Source: Cladosporium sp. IMV 00045 (taxonomy: Eukaryota > Ascomycota > Dothideomycetes > Cladosporiales > Cladosporiaceae). From it: a stretch of 51,580 nucleotides of DNA. Position 1 is the stretch's first letter. Each line of letters begins with the position of its first letter. Of this stretch, positions 18,872 to 27,160 are shown piece after piece. Below the pieces are notes generated by a model that saw nothing but the letters and a program-made list of their open reading frames with translations, was not told where the DNA came from and ran no database searches. Made by a program: the position numbers and the translations under genes. The stretch covers positions 1 to 51,580 of the forward strand of contig MSJI02000608.1 of assembly GCA_001931905.2 (NCBI GenBank), given 5' to 3'.

Positions 18872-20950
18872 TTACAGTCTCAGACGACCGTCTTCGGGCC
18901 GTCCTCCAAACCAACGCTTCAAAGCGCTTCCGCCATCGCTGTCCCTCTCGTGGTTTTTCATCCAATTCGGCATCGTGATGCCTTGGCCCAGATTCTGCAT
19001 CCATTCTGGGCGATCAACAGTTTCGAACGTATTCTTGACGCGCTCGGTGAAGTCCTGATAGAAGTGACGCGCAGAGTCGTCCTCGCGATCTTCTTCTTGG
19101 TTCGTGATGCTGTTGAACTGTCGGTTCGCTTCCCTTGTCCGGTGATCGGTGTTTACATGACTAGACAGGTAGGAACCTTGCTGTGGACCACGTGCTGGTG
19201 TGGAGGTACCAGAATTGGTAGCGCCTCGCTCAAGGTCTAATGAGGGGCCACGTGGGGACAAACCGACAGCGGATCCCTCCCCTCTGGCTTGGATCTCGCG
19301 ATCAATGAGTGCGCGGCCTTCACGCCATCCGCCTGTGCCAAAGCCGGAAGGATTTTCTACGCTGTCGTCTTCGAGAACGCCGAATCCGATGATTTTCTTT
19401 GTCTTGCCGTAGAGATTGAAAAGGGTTGCAAGCGCCGGAACGAGGACGAAGCAGGGGAAGTAAGTGCTGAAACCGCTGCCCAGCGGCGTTAGGTTCACCA
19501 GCTTGCCAAGGAAGTGGAAGAAGCTTGTCTCCTTGTAAACAGAGGCGGGCATTAGTGTAATGAAGTTGAAGCTCAAGGGCACAGTCAACTTGGCAACTTG
19601 CAAGCTGTACCAACAAGCACTTTCGCCGTAGGTCTGGCGCTTGACCAAAGCACGGTTTCCCCAAACCTTGACGTCCGAAATCGCATAGAGCGCACAAGCA
19701 TCCATGTAAAGCAGCCAGGCAGCTGCAATGATTTGACCAAAGAAAGGCACTTGACCTCTGTCAGAGTTCGGATGGTGGACCACTGTCAAGCCAATGATCG
19801 ATAGCCTCGAGGAGAAGGAGCTAACGACTTCACTCCAAACAACCAGAGCTGAGGCGATGGCGAAGGTTAGAGATAGCGCAATGCGCAGATATGGGATAGT
19901 GTAGAAGTGAGTGTAGAAGCGGAGACTTGGTGTTAGGATTTTGAAGTTGAAAGCGCCCGGTCGCTCGCGGCCAAAGTCGAGTTTCTGTGAAGCAGCAGAA
20001 TCGATGATTGTCTGAGTGTCCTGAGCCTGTTGACAGAGGCGCGCCCATTCGTCCACGAATCGTGCCTTCTTGTGACGAGCCCGCTTCAGCTTCCTTGTCA
20101 GATCGGCCAGGTATCTCTCAGTAATCACAGCTGGGATGCTTGAATTACTAGCGCGAATAGCTGCTTGTGCGCCAGGTCTTGAATCAGGAACAGAAGACGT
20201 CTCTGCCAATTCATCGATCCAGTCTTGAGTATCCAAGCTTGTCCCGTTCTTGCGACTCTTGAGCTGTAGTGCGGTGTTCTCGATCACCTCCAATTGCTCA
20301 ATGGCATCGTCAAGCTTGTCCTTTATCTTGGGAGCCTGGGTTTGAAGACCTCTTAATCTCACGCTTGGGCTGGCGTTCCTGAATAGCCTTCTAGGCATCG
20401 CCACTAGACCATGTCCCATTAATCCAATAGCCAGGACCAGACCCCAAGCATAAGCCAGCGCCATGACAAGACCCTTGATGCTTTCTCCGTGGAACCCATT
20501 CTGTAGGATGAAATAAACCAGTCCGGCAATTGACGTGCTCAGAACAATGAGCTGGTATCGCGCGTTGCTCCGAAGCGAGTCTAAAACCCTTCCTTTCGTA
20601 TCGCGGAAGCCAGAATCGCAGTACTCGCCCATGAGCGGGAGAATGAACCAAGTCAAGACGAACGTCAACCAATATGTGATTCTCCACGCCACAAAGACAG
20701 CTCTTTCAGGTAGCCAAATTCCTCGTTTCGGGCCTTCGCTGTCGGCATTTTCGGTAGATGCTAGGTCGATGGGTACGAGGAGGATGATGCTGCATGGTAG
20801 GGCGAGGGCGAGGAACACCGGGACGAGGAGGTAGCCAGGTGTGGTGCGCAGTGGGAGGTAGTGTCGCAGTAAGAGAAGCACCAGGGCCGATATGACGAGC
20901 AATGATAGTATCGCAAAGACATCCGAACCGACTGATGATGAGGCAGCCAT
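18872..20950 (-). CDS. LMBR1-like (LMBD2-type) multi-pass membrane protein
   Basis: Single-exon frame of 692 residues. Nine hydrophobic segments can be counted: five in the first ~190 residues (starting VFAILSLLVISALVLLLL and GYLLVPVFLALALPCSIILL) and four after a long coiled middle region (from LRIALSLTFAIASALVVWSE to FPCFVLVPALATLFNLYG). The central cytosolic loop (residues ~200-330) is charged and coiled-coil-like (DKLDDAIEQLEVIENTALQL, LTRKLKRARHKKARFVDEWA), as in LMBR1/LIMR proteins. The Arg/Lys-rich C-terminal tail (~170 residues) is polar and probably disordered, with MQNLGQGITMPNWMKN near the end. Animal members act in receptor trafficking and cobalamin export; LMBD2 influences GPCR signalling. 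The fungal role is unknown. Start at the first Met leads straight into TM1, supporting it. Confidence 0.9.
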   Translation of the reverse strand: MAASSSVGSDVFAILSLLVISALVLLLLRHYLPLRTTPGYLLVPVFLALALPCSIILLVPIDLASTENADSEGPKRGIWLPERAVFVAWRITYWLTFVLTWFILPLMGEYCDSGFRDTKGRVLDSLRSNARYQLIVLSTSIAGLVYFILQNGFHGESIKGLVMALAYAWGLVLAIGLMGHGLVAMPRRLFRNASPSVRLRGLQTQAPKIKDKLDDAIEQLEVIENTALQLKSRKNGTSLDTQDWIDELAETSSVPDSRPGAQAAIRASNSSIPAVITERYLADLTRKLKRARHKKARFVDEWARLCQQAQDTQTIIDSAASQKLDFGRERPGAFNFKILTPSLRFYTHFYTIPYLRIALSLTFAIASALVVWSEVVSSFSSRLSIIGLTVVHHPNSDRGQVPFFGQIIAAAWLLYMDACALYAISDVKVWGNRALVKRQTYGESACWYSLQVAKLTVPLSFNFITLMPASVYKETSFFHFLGKLVNLTPLGSGFSTYFPCFVLVPALATLFNLYGKTKKIIGFGVLEDDSVENPSGFGTGGWREGRALIDREIQARGEGSAVGLSPRGPSLDLERGATNSGTSTPARGPQQGSYLSSHVNTDHRTREANRQFNSITNQEEDREDDSARHFYQDFTERVKNTFETVDRPEWMQNLGQGITMPNWMKNHERDSDGGSALKRWFGGRPEDGRLRL

Positions 20951-21511
20951 GTTGAAACAAAGTAAGGAGAAGAGTGTCCAGATCTCACGGCCGTTGGTTC
21001 GCGGTCATGCGGCAACCGCGGGGTAGTCACAGAACTCCAGAGTCCTTGTGATATCAAATCGTCCTTCCGGGTATGCTGAGCTGCGTATGAAGTGTGAGAA
21101 TTGATGTTGATGTCTCCTTTGAGGCTCCAGACCTCGATTCTCCAGCCTAGTGGTTCCGTATCGCCAAACGCTGGGTGATGACGTGGGCCTGCGGTTGCTC
21201 CCGCAGAGCCTCACAACTTCACAAGGCGCATTCAGACAAGCGAGTAATGTGAAACTCGTTCATGCCTCGGTAACGATCAGACACTAGTCATGTAGATTCA
21301 AAAGAAAACTCCACCTCGTTCTGATATCATCCTGGCAAATGATTACACTTCATGCGGGAACCATTCCGGTCCTTGCACGCTCATTCGCAGCGTATGTGTC
21401 CATCTTGGTAATCAATAAGCATATTTCAAATCTGCGTGTTTCCCACTTCGGACTGAGCAACCACATCTCCTTTTGCTTCTTCTCTCTAGTGACTTCAATC
21501 TTACAACAATC
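20951..21511. other. Divergent promoter interval (LMBR1-like / MDR)
   Basis: 561 bp between the starts of the minus-strand LMBR1-like gene and the plus-strand MDR gene. Presumably both promoters. The in-frame upstream ATG at 21473 of the MDR gene is treated as leader because its 13 residues precede the conserved N-terminus. Confidence 0.5.
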
Positions 21512-22576
21512 ATGGCACCACAACAGGTCAAACAATGGGTCACCGGACAGAATGGCCTGGACAACGTTGAGTTCCAAACAACCGACCTTCCTGCGCCTCA
21601 GGATGGACAGGTCCTGGTGAAGGTGCACTGCGTCTCTCTCAACTTTCGTGACACTGAGGTCTGCATGGGCGAATACAACCATCACAAGAGCGTCCAGCAG
21701 GCGGAGAAGATCGTCCCCGGCTCAGACATGTGCGGTACAGTCGTCTCTGGAAACGATACTCTCATGGCCGGTACTCGGGTTATGAGCATTTTCAACCAGA
21801 AGCACCTTACTGGTACCATCAATGCTGAGGGCATGACCTCTGGACTTGGTCTGCCTCTTTCCGGCGTTCTCACCGAGTATCGTTGGTTTGATGCCAAGGC
21901 CCTCGTACCTGCGCCGGATCACCTGTCTGACGAGGAGGCTGCTTGTCTCCCAATCGCCGCTGTCACAGCGTGGATGGCAATCAACTGGCAACAACCCATG
22001 AACCAGCCGGCCACAAGCAATGGAGATGGGTTTGTCCTCCTTCAAGGTACCGGTGGCGTCTCTATCTCTGGACTTCAAATCGCCCACGCCGCTGGTTTCA
22101 AGACCATCGTCACATCCTCATCTGACGAGAAGCTCGAGAGGGCGAAATCAATGGGAGCCGACTTCACCATCAACTACCGTGCCAACCCGGAATGGCAAGA
22201 CGAGGTGATGCGCATCACCAACGACGCCGGAGCCGACTACATATTCGAGTGCGGTGGCGCGAAGACTCTCCGTCGCAGCTTCGACTGCATCGCTTTCGGT
22301 GGCTGCATCTCCTGCATTGGTTACCTCAGCGGTAAGGAGGACGAGGCCGGCGATCGCTTGAACACCAACTTGCTTGCTCTGCGCCGTAACGTCACCCTCA
22401 AGGGCATGCTCAACGGACCTAAGGATAGGTTTGAGGAAATGGTTCAGTTCTACGGCAAGCACGGCATTCACCCCGTCATCGACCGTACTTTCAAGTTCGA
22501 GGAGGCGAAGGATGCCCTCAAGTATCTGTACAGCGGCAGCCACTTCGGCAAGGTGGTCGTCAAAGTGGCCGAGTGA
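21512..22576 (+). CDS. Zinc-independent alcohol dehydrogenase-like MDR oxidoreductase
   Basis: Single-exon frame of 354 residues from ATG 21512 (aatcATGGca). The N-terminal GroES-like half includes VLVKVHCVSLNFRDTEVCMG and GSDMCGTVV. The Rossmann half starts at FVLLQGTGGVSISGLQIAHA, where QGTGGVS replaces the usual GxGxxG, and continues with KTIVTSSSDEKLERAKSMGA. The protein lacks the Cys/His cluster of zinc ADHs, and the catalytic zinc position is occupied by the NFRD motif, as in fungal 'zinc-type alcohol dehydrogenase-like' proteins. It is only distantly similar to the other MDR in this window (3017-4088), so not a recent duplicate. Likely NADPH-dependent reduction of an activated alkene or carbonyl; substrate unknown. 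Confidence 0.88.
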   Translation: MAPQQVKQWVTGQNGLDNVEFQTTDLPAPQDGQVLVKVHCVSLNFRDTEVCMGEYNHHKSVQQAEKIVPGSDMCGTVVSGNDTLMAGTRVMSIFNQKHLTGTINAEGMTSGLGLPLSGVLTEYRWFDAKALVPAPDHLSDEEAACLPIAAVTAWMAINWQQPMNQPATSNGDGFVLLQGTGGVSISGLQIAHAAGFKTIVTSSSDEKLERAKSMGADFTINYRANPEWQDEVMRITNDAGADYIFECGGAKTLRRSFDCIAFGGCISCIGYLSGKEDEAGDRLNTNLLALRRNVTLKGMLNGPKDRFEEMVQFYGKHGIHPVIDRTFKFEEAKDALKYLYSGSHFGKVVVKVAE

Positions 22577-22797
22577 TTAGTTCTGTGCGATTGAACTCTG
22601 GTTCTCGCCAGGATCACGCACCTGAGCTGATTCCAAGGCGAGGAGTCCTTGATACCCCATAGAATAATCATATTTCGTAACGACATAGACAAAACCCGCC
22701 CTTCCCCTCCCCAAAGCTCACTTCAAAAGACCCTTCCATCACCTCATCTCCCATCCTCCCCACAAACCCTCAAGCCCTCAACACAAAACCAATCCAA

Positions 22798-23064
22798 TCA
22801 ACGTCTCGGCAACACACTGCTCCTACCTCTCCTCAATCTTCCTCCACGGCGTGGCTCGACCACAGCCTCCTCCTCTGCAACCCTCCCCGTCTGCCCAGCT
22901 CTCAGACAAACCAAACAGGCCCCAACCCCCTTCTGCTCACGTTGTCTTGCCGGTTTGGCGCAAATATCCCCGTTGCGAGTCGCGGGGCTGCACATTTCGA
23001 TGGCGCCTGTCGAGGGACGTGGGCAGGTGCAATTTGCGTGGCGGTGGGGAGTGAAGGTGCACAT
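22798..23064 (-). CDS. Small cysteine-rich protein, tandem copy A
   Basis: 88 residues starting MCTFTPHRHANCTCP at 23064. Seven cysteines lie at positions 2, 12, 14, 25, 35, 50 and 53, exactly the spacing of copy B at 23664-23891. The first 53 residues share 23 identities with copy B with no gaps. There is no signal peptide, so the protein should be cytosolic or nuclear, where such a Cys/His-rich pattern suggests zinc binding. The C-terminus is basic (PRRGGRLRRGR). An in-frame Met 42 codons upstream (23190) adds Asn/Thr-rich residues not seen in the paralogue and is judged leader. Small fungal proteins starting with M-C-aromatic are widespread but unnamed, to my knowledge. Function unknown. 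Confidence 0.62.
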   Translation of the reverse strand: MCTFTPHRHANCTCPRPSTGAIEMCSPATRNGDICAKPARQREQKGVGACLVCLRAGQTGRVAEEEAVVEPRRGGRLRRGRSSVLPRR

Positions 23065-23663
23065 TTTTGGTTTGGCGTTTTGAGGTTTGTCTGGTTCTTG
23101 GGTCCTGGAGACTGGGTTGTGTTGGGTTGAATTTGGTAGGATTGAATGATTGATGATATTGGGTGTGATGGATGGTTTTAGTGATTGCACCTTCGTTGTT
23201 GGTGTTCGAGTCGAGTGTCGGGTGGTATGGTTTGGGATTTGACTTCGGATTCGTTGGTTGACTGATTGCAGTGATTGCAGTGATTGCAGTGGTCGAAAGT
23301 GATGGGCAGTGAAGTGAAGCTAAGTGAAGCAATACGAAGGATTGAGACGTCGGTCTTACATGTGACATGTCGTTTGCAGACGGTGAGCTCTATGAAGAAT
23401 AGGAGACGTTGACAGAGGACACAATTTCAGAAAACACTAATCCCTACAACACTTCGAAAGCATGCAAACTAGCCATCCCACTCTCTCCTTACCGCTAATC
23501 TGGATCGCAGACCCAACGGTTGAGTACAACGATTCTCTCGCCACGATTCGCAACATCAAACAATCATCAATTTCTTCATCCTCTGTACTGATTCCACTCG
23601 ATCAATCGATCATTCCTCGAATCCTCGCCCTCATCAACTCCAGCACATCACATCGACAACGCG
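23065..23663. other. Interval between the two Cys-rich copies
   Basis: 599 bp holding the 5' leader of copy A (right of 23064) and the 3' side of copy B. It includes a block around 23159-23184 that resembles sequence upstream of copy B (23968-23992), and a three-unit 9 bp tandem repeat at 23263-23289. Confidence 0.5.
23263..23289. repeat. Short tandem repeat, three copies of TGATTGCAG
   Basis: Three perfect head-to-tail copies of the 9-mer in the leader region of Cys-rich copy A, flanked by a fourth partial copy. Confidence 0.85.
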
Positions 23664-23891
23664 TCAACGCTTCTTATCACTCTTCTTCTCGCGCTCTTTC
23701 TCAGCCCCAGCCACAGCCTGGCCAACTCCCTCGCACAAACGACAAGTACCCACACGTTTCTGCTCATACCCCATAAGCGGTACTGGGCACACCTGCTCGG
23801 TGCGAATGGCGCGGAAGCAACGGGTTAGACTGCCGCCGCTGTCGTTGGGGCAGACGCAGTTGGTGTAACGGTACGGGGTGTAGATGCACAT
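23664..23891 (-). CDS. Small cysteine-rich protein, tandem copy B
   Basis: 75 residues starting MCIYTPYRYTNCVCP. Cysteines at 2, 12, 14, 25, 35, 50 and 53 are superimposable on copy A, and MC-x2-TP-x-R-x2-NC-x-CP, EQK-x-VG and C-x2-C are shared. The tail is very basic and Glu-rich (GAEKEREKKSDKKR), differing from copy A except in charge. The gene lies 600 bp upstream of copy A on the same strand, and a similar noncoding block lies ~75-100 nt upstream of each ATG (23968-23992 here), so the duplication unit included regulatory sequence. No signal peptide. Probable zinc-binding intracellular protein; role unknown. Confidence 0.62.
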   Translation of the reverse strand: MCIYTPYRYTNCVCPNDSGGSLTRCFRAIRTEQVCPVPLMGYEQKRVGTCRLCEGVGQAVAGAEKEREKKSDKKR

Positions 23892-25609
23892 GATTGGTGG
23901 TGATGGGTTGAAATGCGGTTCGTGGTGGTGGGTATTGTCTGTTAGTTGGAGTCGCTAGTAGACGGTTTTGGGTGTGATGCTGGATGGTTAGTGGTTGGAA
24001 AGGATTTAGTTGTTGCTTGAGGTGGCGAGCGAGCGTTTTGCAAGCAGCTTGGGTGATTTAGGTGATCATAAACTTGATGTGAAGTGAATTGTCTGTTGCG
24101 GTCATCTTGCCTGACGCCGTATTGGAATGGTGAGAAGTGAAAGTCTGCTGTCAGTCTCGGAGAGAAGTGACTTGCGTTCAGCTGGGAGGATCACATGAAG
24201 TGAATCTTGCTACATGTTCAGAGCCACCTGTATCTGATTTGCATTATCCTGTTCAACAACGTGTCAATTGCTGCGCTGCAGCGCCCAAGCCGCAAGCCAT
24301 GGATCTGGATCATCAGGAGAAAATGGAGCAGAGTTCATCATAACCAGTCTTGTCGCTCATCGAGTCACTGTAAATCCGTTGTCCGCCGAGAAAAGGCATT
24401 TTGGCCAAAGTCTTATACATGGCAAAGAACAACAGGAACGGCTTCCTAGGATCGGTGATATAGCCCTCCACGCCAATGAAGAAAGTCATATTGCAGACAG
24501 TAGTTTTCGTCTGAAGATGTCTCCACTCTTGTACTGCATTTAGTCCGGTAAACATCCCTTCGGCTATTTGCGGTTATACTAGAAGGCTTCGCAGCTAAAT
24601 ATCGTTCTTCTCATAGGTCTTGAGCGTGTTCCGACGTGTGAATGTTTCTCAGCGATTTCTTCCGTGTCCTTTGTCATGTAGTTATAATAGCGTGACATTC
24701 GATCAGCTTTTATGAACTTGATTCCCAGCCATCATGGCCTTGCGTGCCCGGCACATTTATGCCGAGACTATTCGAAGAATGCGAACGGTGTCAATAACTG
24801 CAGAGCTATTTTACTAGATGCAGTCAAAGTATCGAGGCATCGATAGCCTAAGCTAGTCGCTGCCCGGTATCGTCCGATAACTTCAGTCTCCTGCTGCTCG
24901 CGTGCCTCTCCACCGAAAAGGAAAAGAAATTCCGGGGAAAAGAGACGGATGCATGCTCCGTCGTTCTCTTCTGCTACGGCATATATCCGATGAGCATTTT
25001 ACTTGGATCCAGGTGATGGCGTGTCGGGAAGCGATGGAGTCCCAGATCTTCCAGCCAGATGTTGGACTGTATCTCGCCTGACGAGACCGGTCTCTCGAAC
25101 ACATATAGAGGTAGTCATTCCATCAATTGACTCTGAGGCTCGTGCTAGAAAGAGCCTCGGCAGGGCATGTGCTTTGGATGTGCATCTTGCTCGCTCGATC
25201 TCTCTCCTCTGGCACACAGTAGTAGACTTTTAGTGCTCCGCTTGCCCGTAGCCCCCAATCCGTTCACACACCAATCCCCGCGGCTAGAGCTTCTGACGTC
25301 TCCAGTCACTCGAGACTCTGTGCTAGCAGCAGCACAGCACTCCCAAGTAGTCCATCCGTCTGGTCTCGTAGACTCATGCTTTCGACTCACATTTCTCCCT
25401 TTCCTCTCTCCAGCCAACCTTTCCCATTTACCACACATCTTCTCTTGTACTATAATCCCTAGTCGTCACCTTGCTCTGTCAACACCGCTCCATCCAGCGC
25501 CGCCGGCCTGCCTATATGCTGTTCTCGCCGGTTTGACGAACCACCACCACATCCACCACCCGACACTCCGGCTAAGGCCTTCGGGCCTTTCGCCTCAATC
25601 GCCGGCATC
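23892..25609. other. Gene-poor interval upstream of pyruvate dehydrogenase kinase, 1.7 kb
   Basis: The left end is the leader of Cys-rich copy B, with several GTGAAGTGAA-like words. The right end (~25250-25609) is pyrimidine-rich and probably the promoter and 5' UTR of the kinase gene. Frames such as minus 24313-24555 (80 codons) have no recognisable features and are not called. Confidence 0.45.
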
Positions 25610-27160
25610 ATGAGCTGGAAAGCGACAGCTGAGCTGTCAAGTATGATCAAGCACTATGCGACCTTCCCTGCCACGGGAGTCTCGCTGCGACAAATGTATG
25701 CCTTTGAGCCTGCGATGGAGGAGGACACGGACCAGCCGACTTCGGGGATTGCAAGAATAAGCATGCTGACGTGAATTGGATCAATAGGGTGCAGTTTGGA
25801 AGCAATCCGTCAACAGGTGAGCCGCTATCATTTTCTGTGTAGTTTAGTGAGGCAATTGACTGATTACAAGCGGTTTAGGCACACTCTTTCGAGCGTCGCA
25901 GTTTCTCTCCGAAGAGCTTCCAATCCGATTAGCGCATCGTGTCGAGGAGCTCGCAGACTTGCCCGATGGCTTGAACGAGATGCCCAGCATCAAGAGGGTG
26001 CAAGATTGGTATGCACAATCGTTTGAGGTAAGACAGAACAAGCTCAGAATCCCGTCCGACTCGGAACTCATGGCTTTCAGGAAATTACAACCCTTCAAAA
26101 ACCGAGCCTCACCACAGAAGTCAAAGAGCGCCTTTCAAGACCACCAAAGAACCCAAAAGTCGCAAAAGCATTGAGCGAAGCTTCTACAAACCCGAGCATC
26201 AAGCCTGGACAATACAGATCACAACCTCCCAAGACGGCCGATAAAGAGAACGGCAACGGCAATGGAAATGGAAACGGCGACTCGAGAGCGAGTGGCCTGC
26301 GCAAATACTACAGCGGCGCCGCAGAAGATAATGGAAGCTGGCCGCCGGAGCTGGCCGACTACAATAGCAAATTCGCGACAACTCTGGAGAAGATCAAGAG
26401 GAGACACGATCCGGTCGTCACCACGGTCGCACAGGGAATATTAGAATACAAGCGCAAACGACAACGGATGCAAATAGACCATAACATCCAGGCTTTCTTG
26501 GACCGATTCTACATGAGCCGCATAGGAATACGCATGCTTATCGGACAGCATATCGCACTGACTGACCAACGCACGCATTCGGACCCTAACTATGTCGGCA
26601 TCATCTGTACAAATACCAACGTACGCGATCTGGCGCAGGAAGCCATCGAAAACGCACGATTTGTTTGCGAGGATCACTACGGCTTGTTTGATGCGCCCAA
26701 GGTACGCCTGGTTTGCCCTCCAGACCTCAACTTCATGTACGTCCCTGGACACTTGTCGCACATGCTTTTCGAGACCCTGAAGAACAGCTTGAGAGCTGTT
26801 GTCGAGACTCACGGCGCCGACAAAGAGGAGTTCCCGGTCACGCAGGTCATCGTGAGCGAGGGACGTGAGGACATCACCATCAAAGTCAGCGACGAGGGTG
26901 GTGGAATCCCACGCAGCAGCATCCCTCTGGTCTGGACATACATGTACACCACGGTCGACCAAACGCCCAACCTGGATCCGGATTTCAACAAATCCGACTT
27001 CAAAGCGCCCATGGCCGGCTTCGGCTACGGACTGCCGATCTCACGCCTGTACGCTCGCTACTTTGGCGGCGACCTCAAGCTCATCAGCATGGAAGGCTAC
27101 GGCACCGACGTCTACCTGCACCTCAACCGCTTGTCATCGAGCTCGGAGCCTCTGCAGTGA
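25610..27160 (+). CDS. Mitochondrial pyruvate dehydrogenase kinase (PDK/BCKDK family, GHKL ATPase)
   Basis: Four exons, 25610-25695, 25788-25816, 25879-26027 and 26081-27160 (introns 92, 62 and 53 nt), give 447 residues. Junctions restore MVQFGSNPSTGTLFRASQFL and DWYAQSFEEITTLQKP, standard in the family. The N-terminal helical domain includes SRIGIRMLIGQHIAL. The GHKL ATP site shows the N-box (ETLKNSLRA, ~319-327), G1 (DEGGG, ~359) and G2 (GFGYGLPIS, ~400). The enzyme phosphorylates the E1-alpha subunit and shuts off the pyruvate dehydrogenase complex in the matrix. The first ~28 residues lack acidic clusters at the very start and could form a weak import signal. A Lys-Glu-(Asn-Gly)n insertion lies at ~143-152. 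The 29 nt second exon is easily missed by gene finders. Confidence 0.92.

Noticed and set aside
3017..22576. Two MDR genes as a recent duplicate pair
   Set aside because: The proteins differ in cofactor motif (AAAGGVG versus QGTGGVS) and overall sequence; they belong to separate subfamilies.
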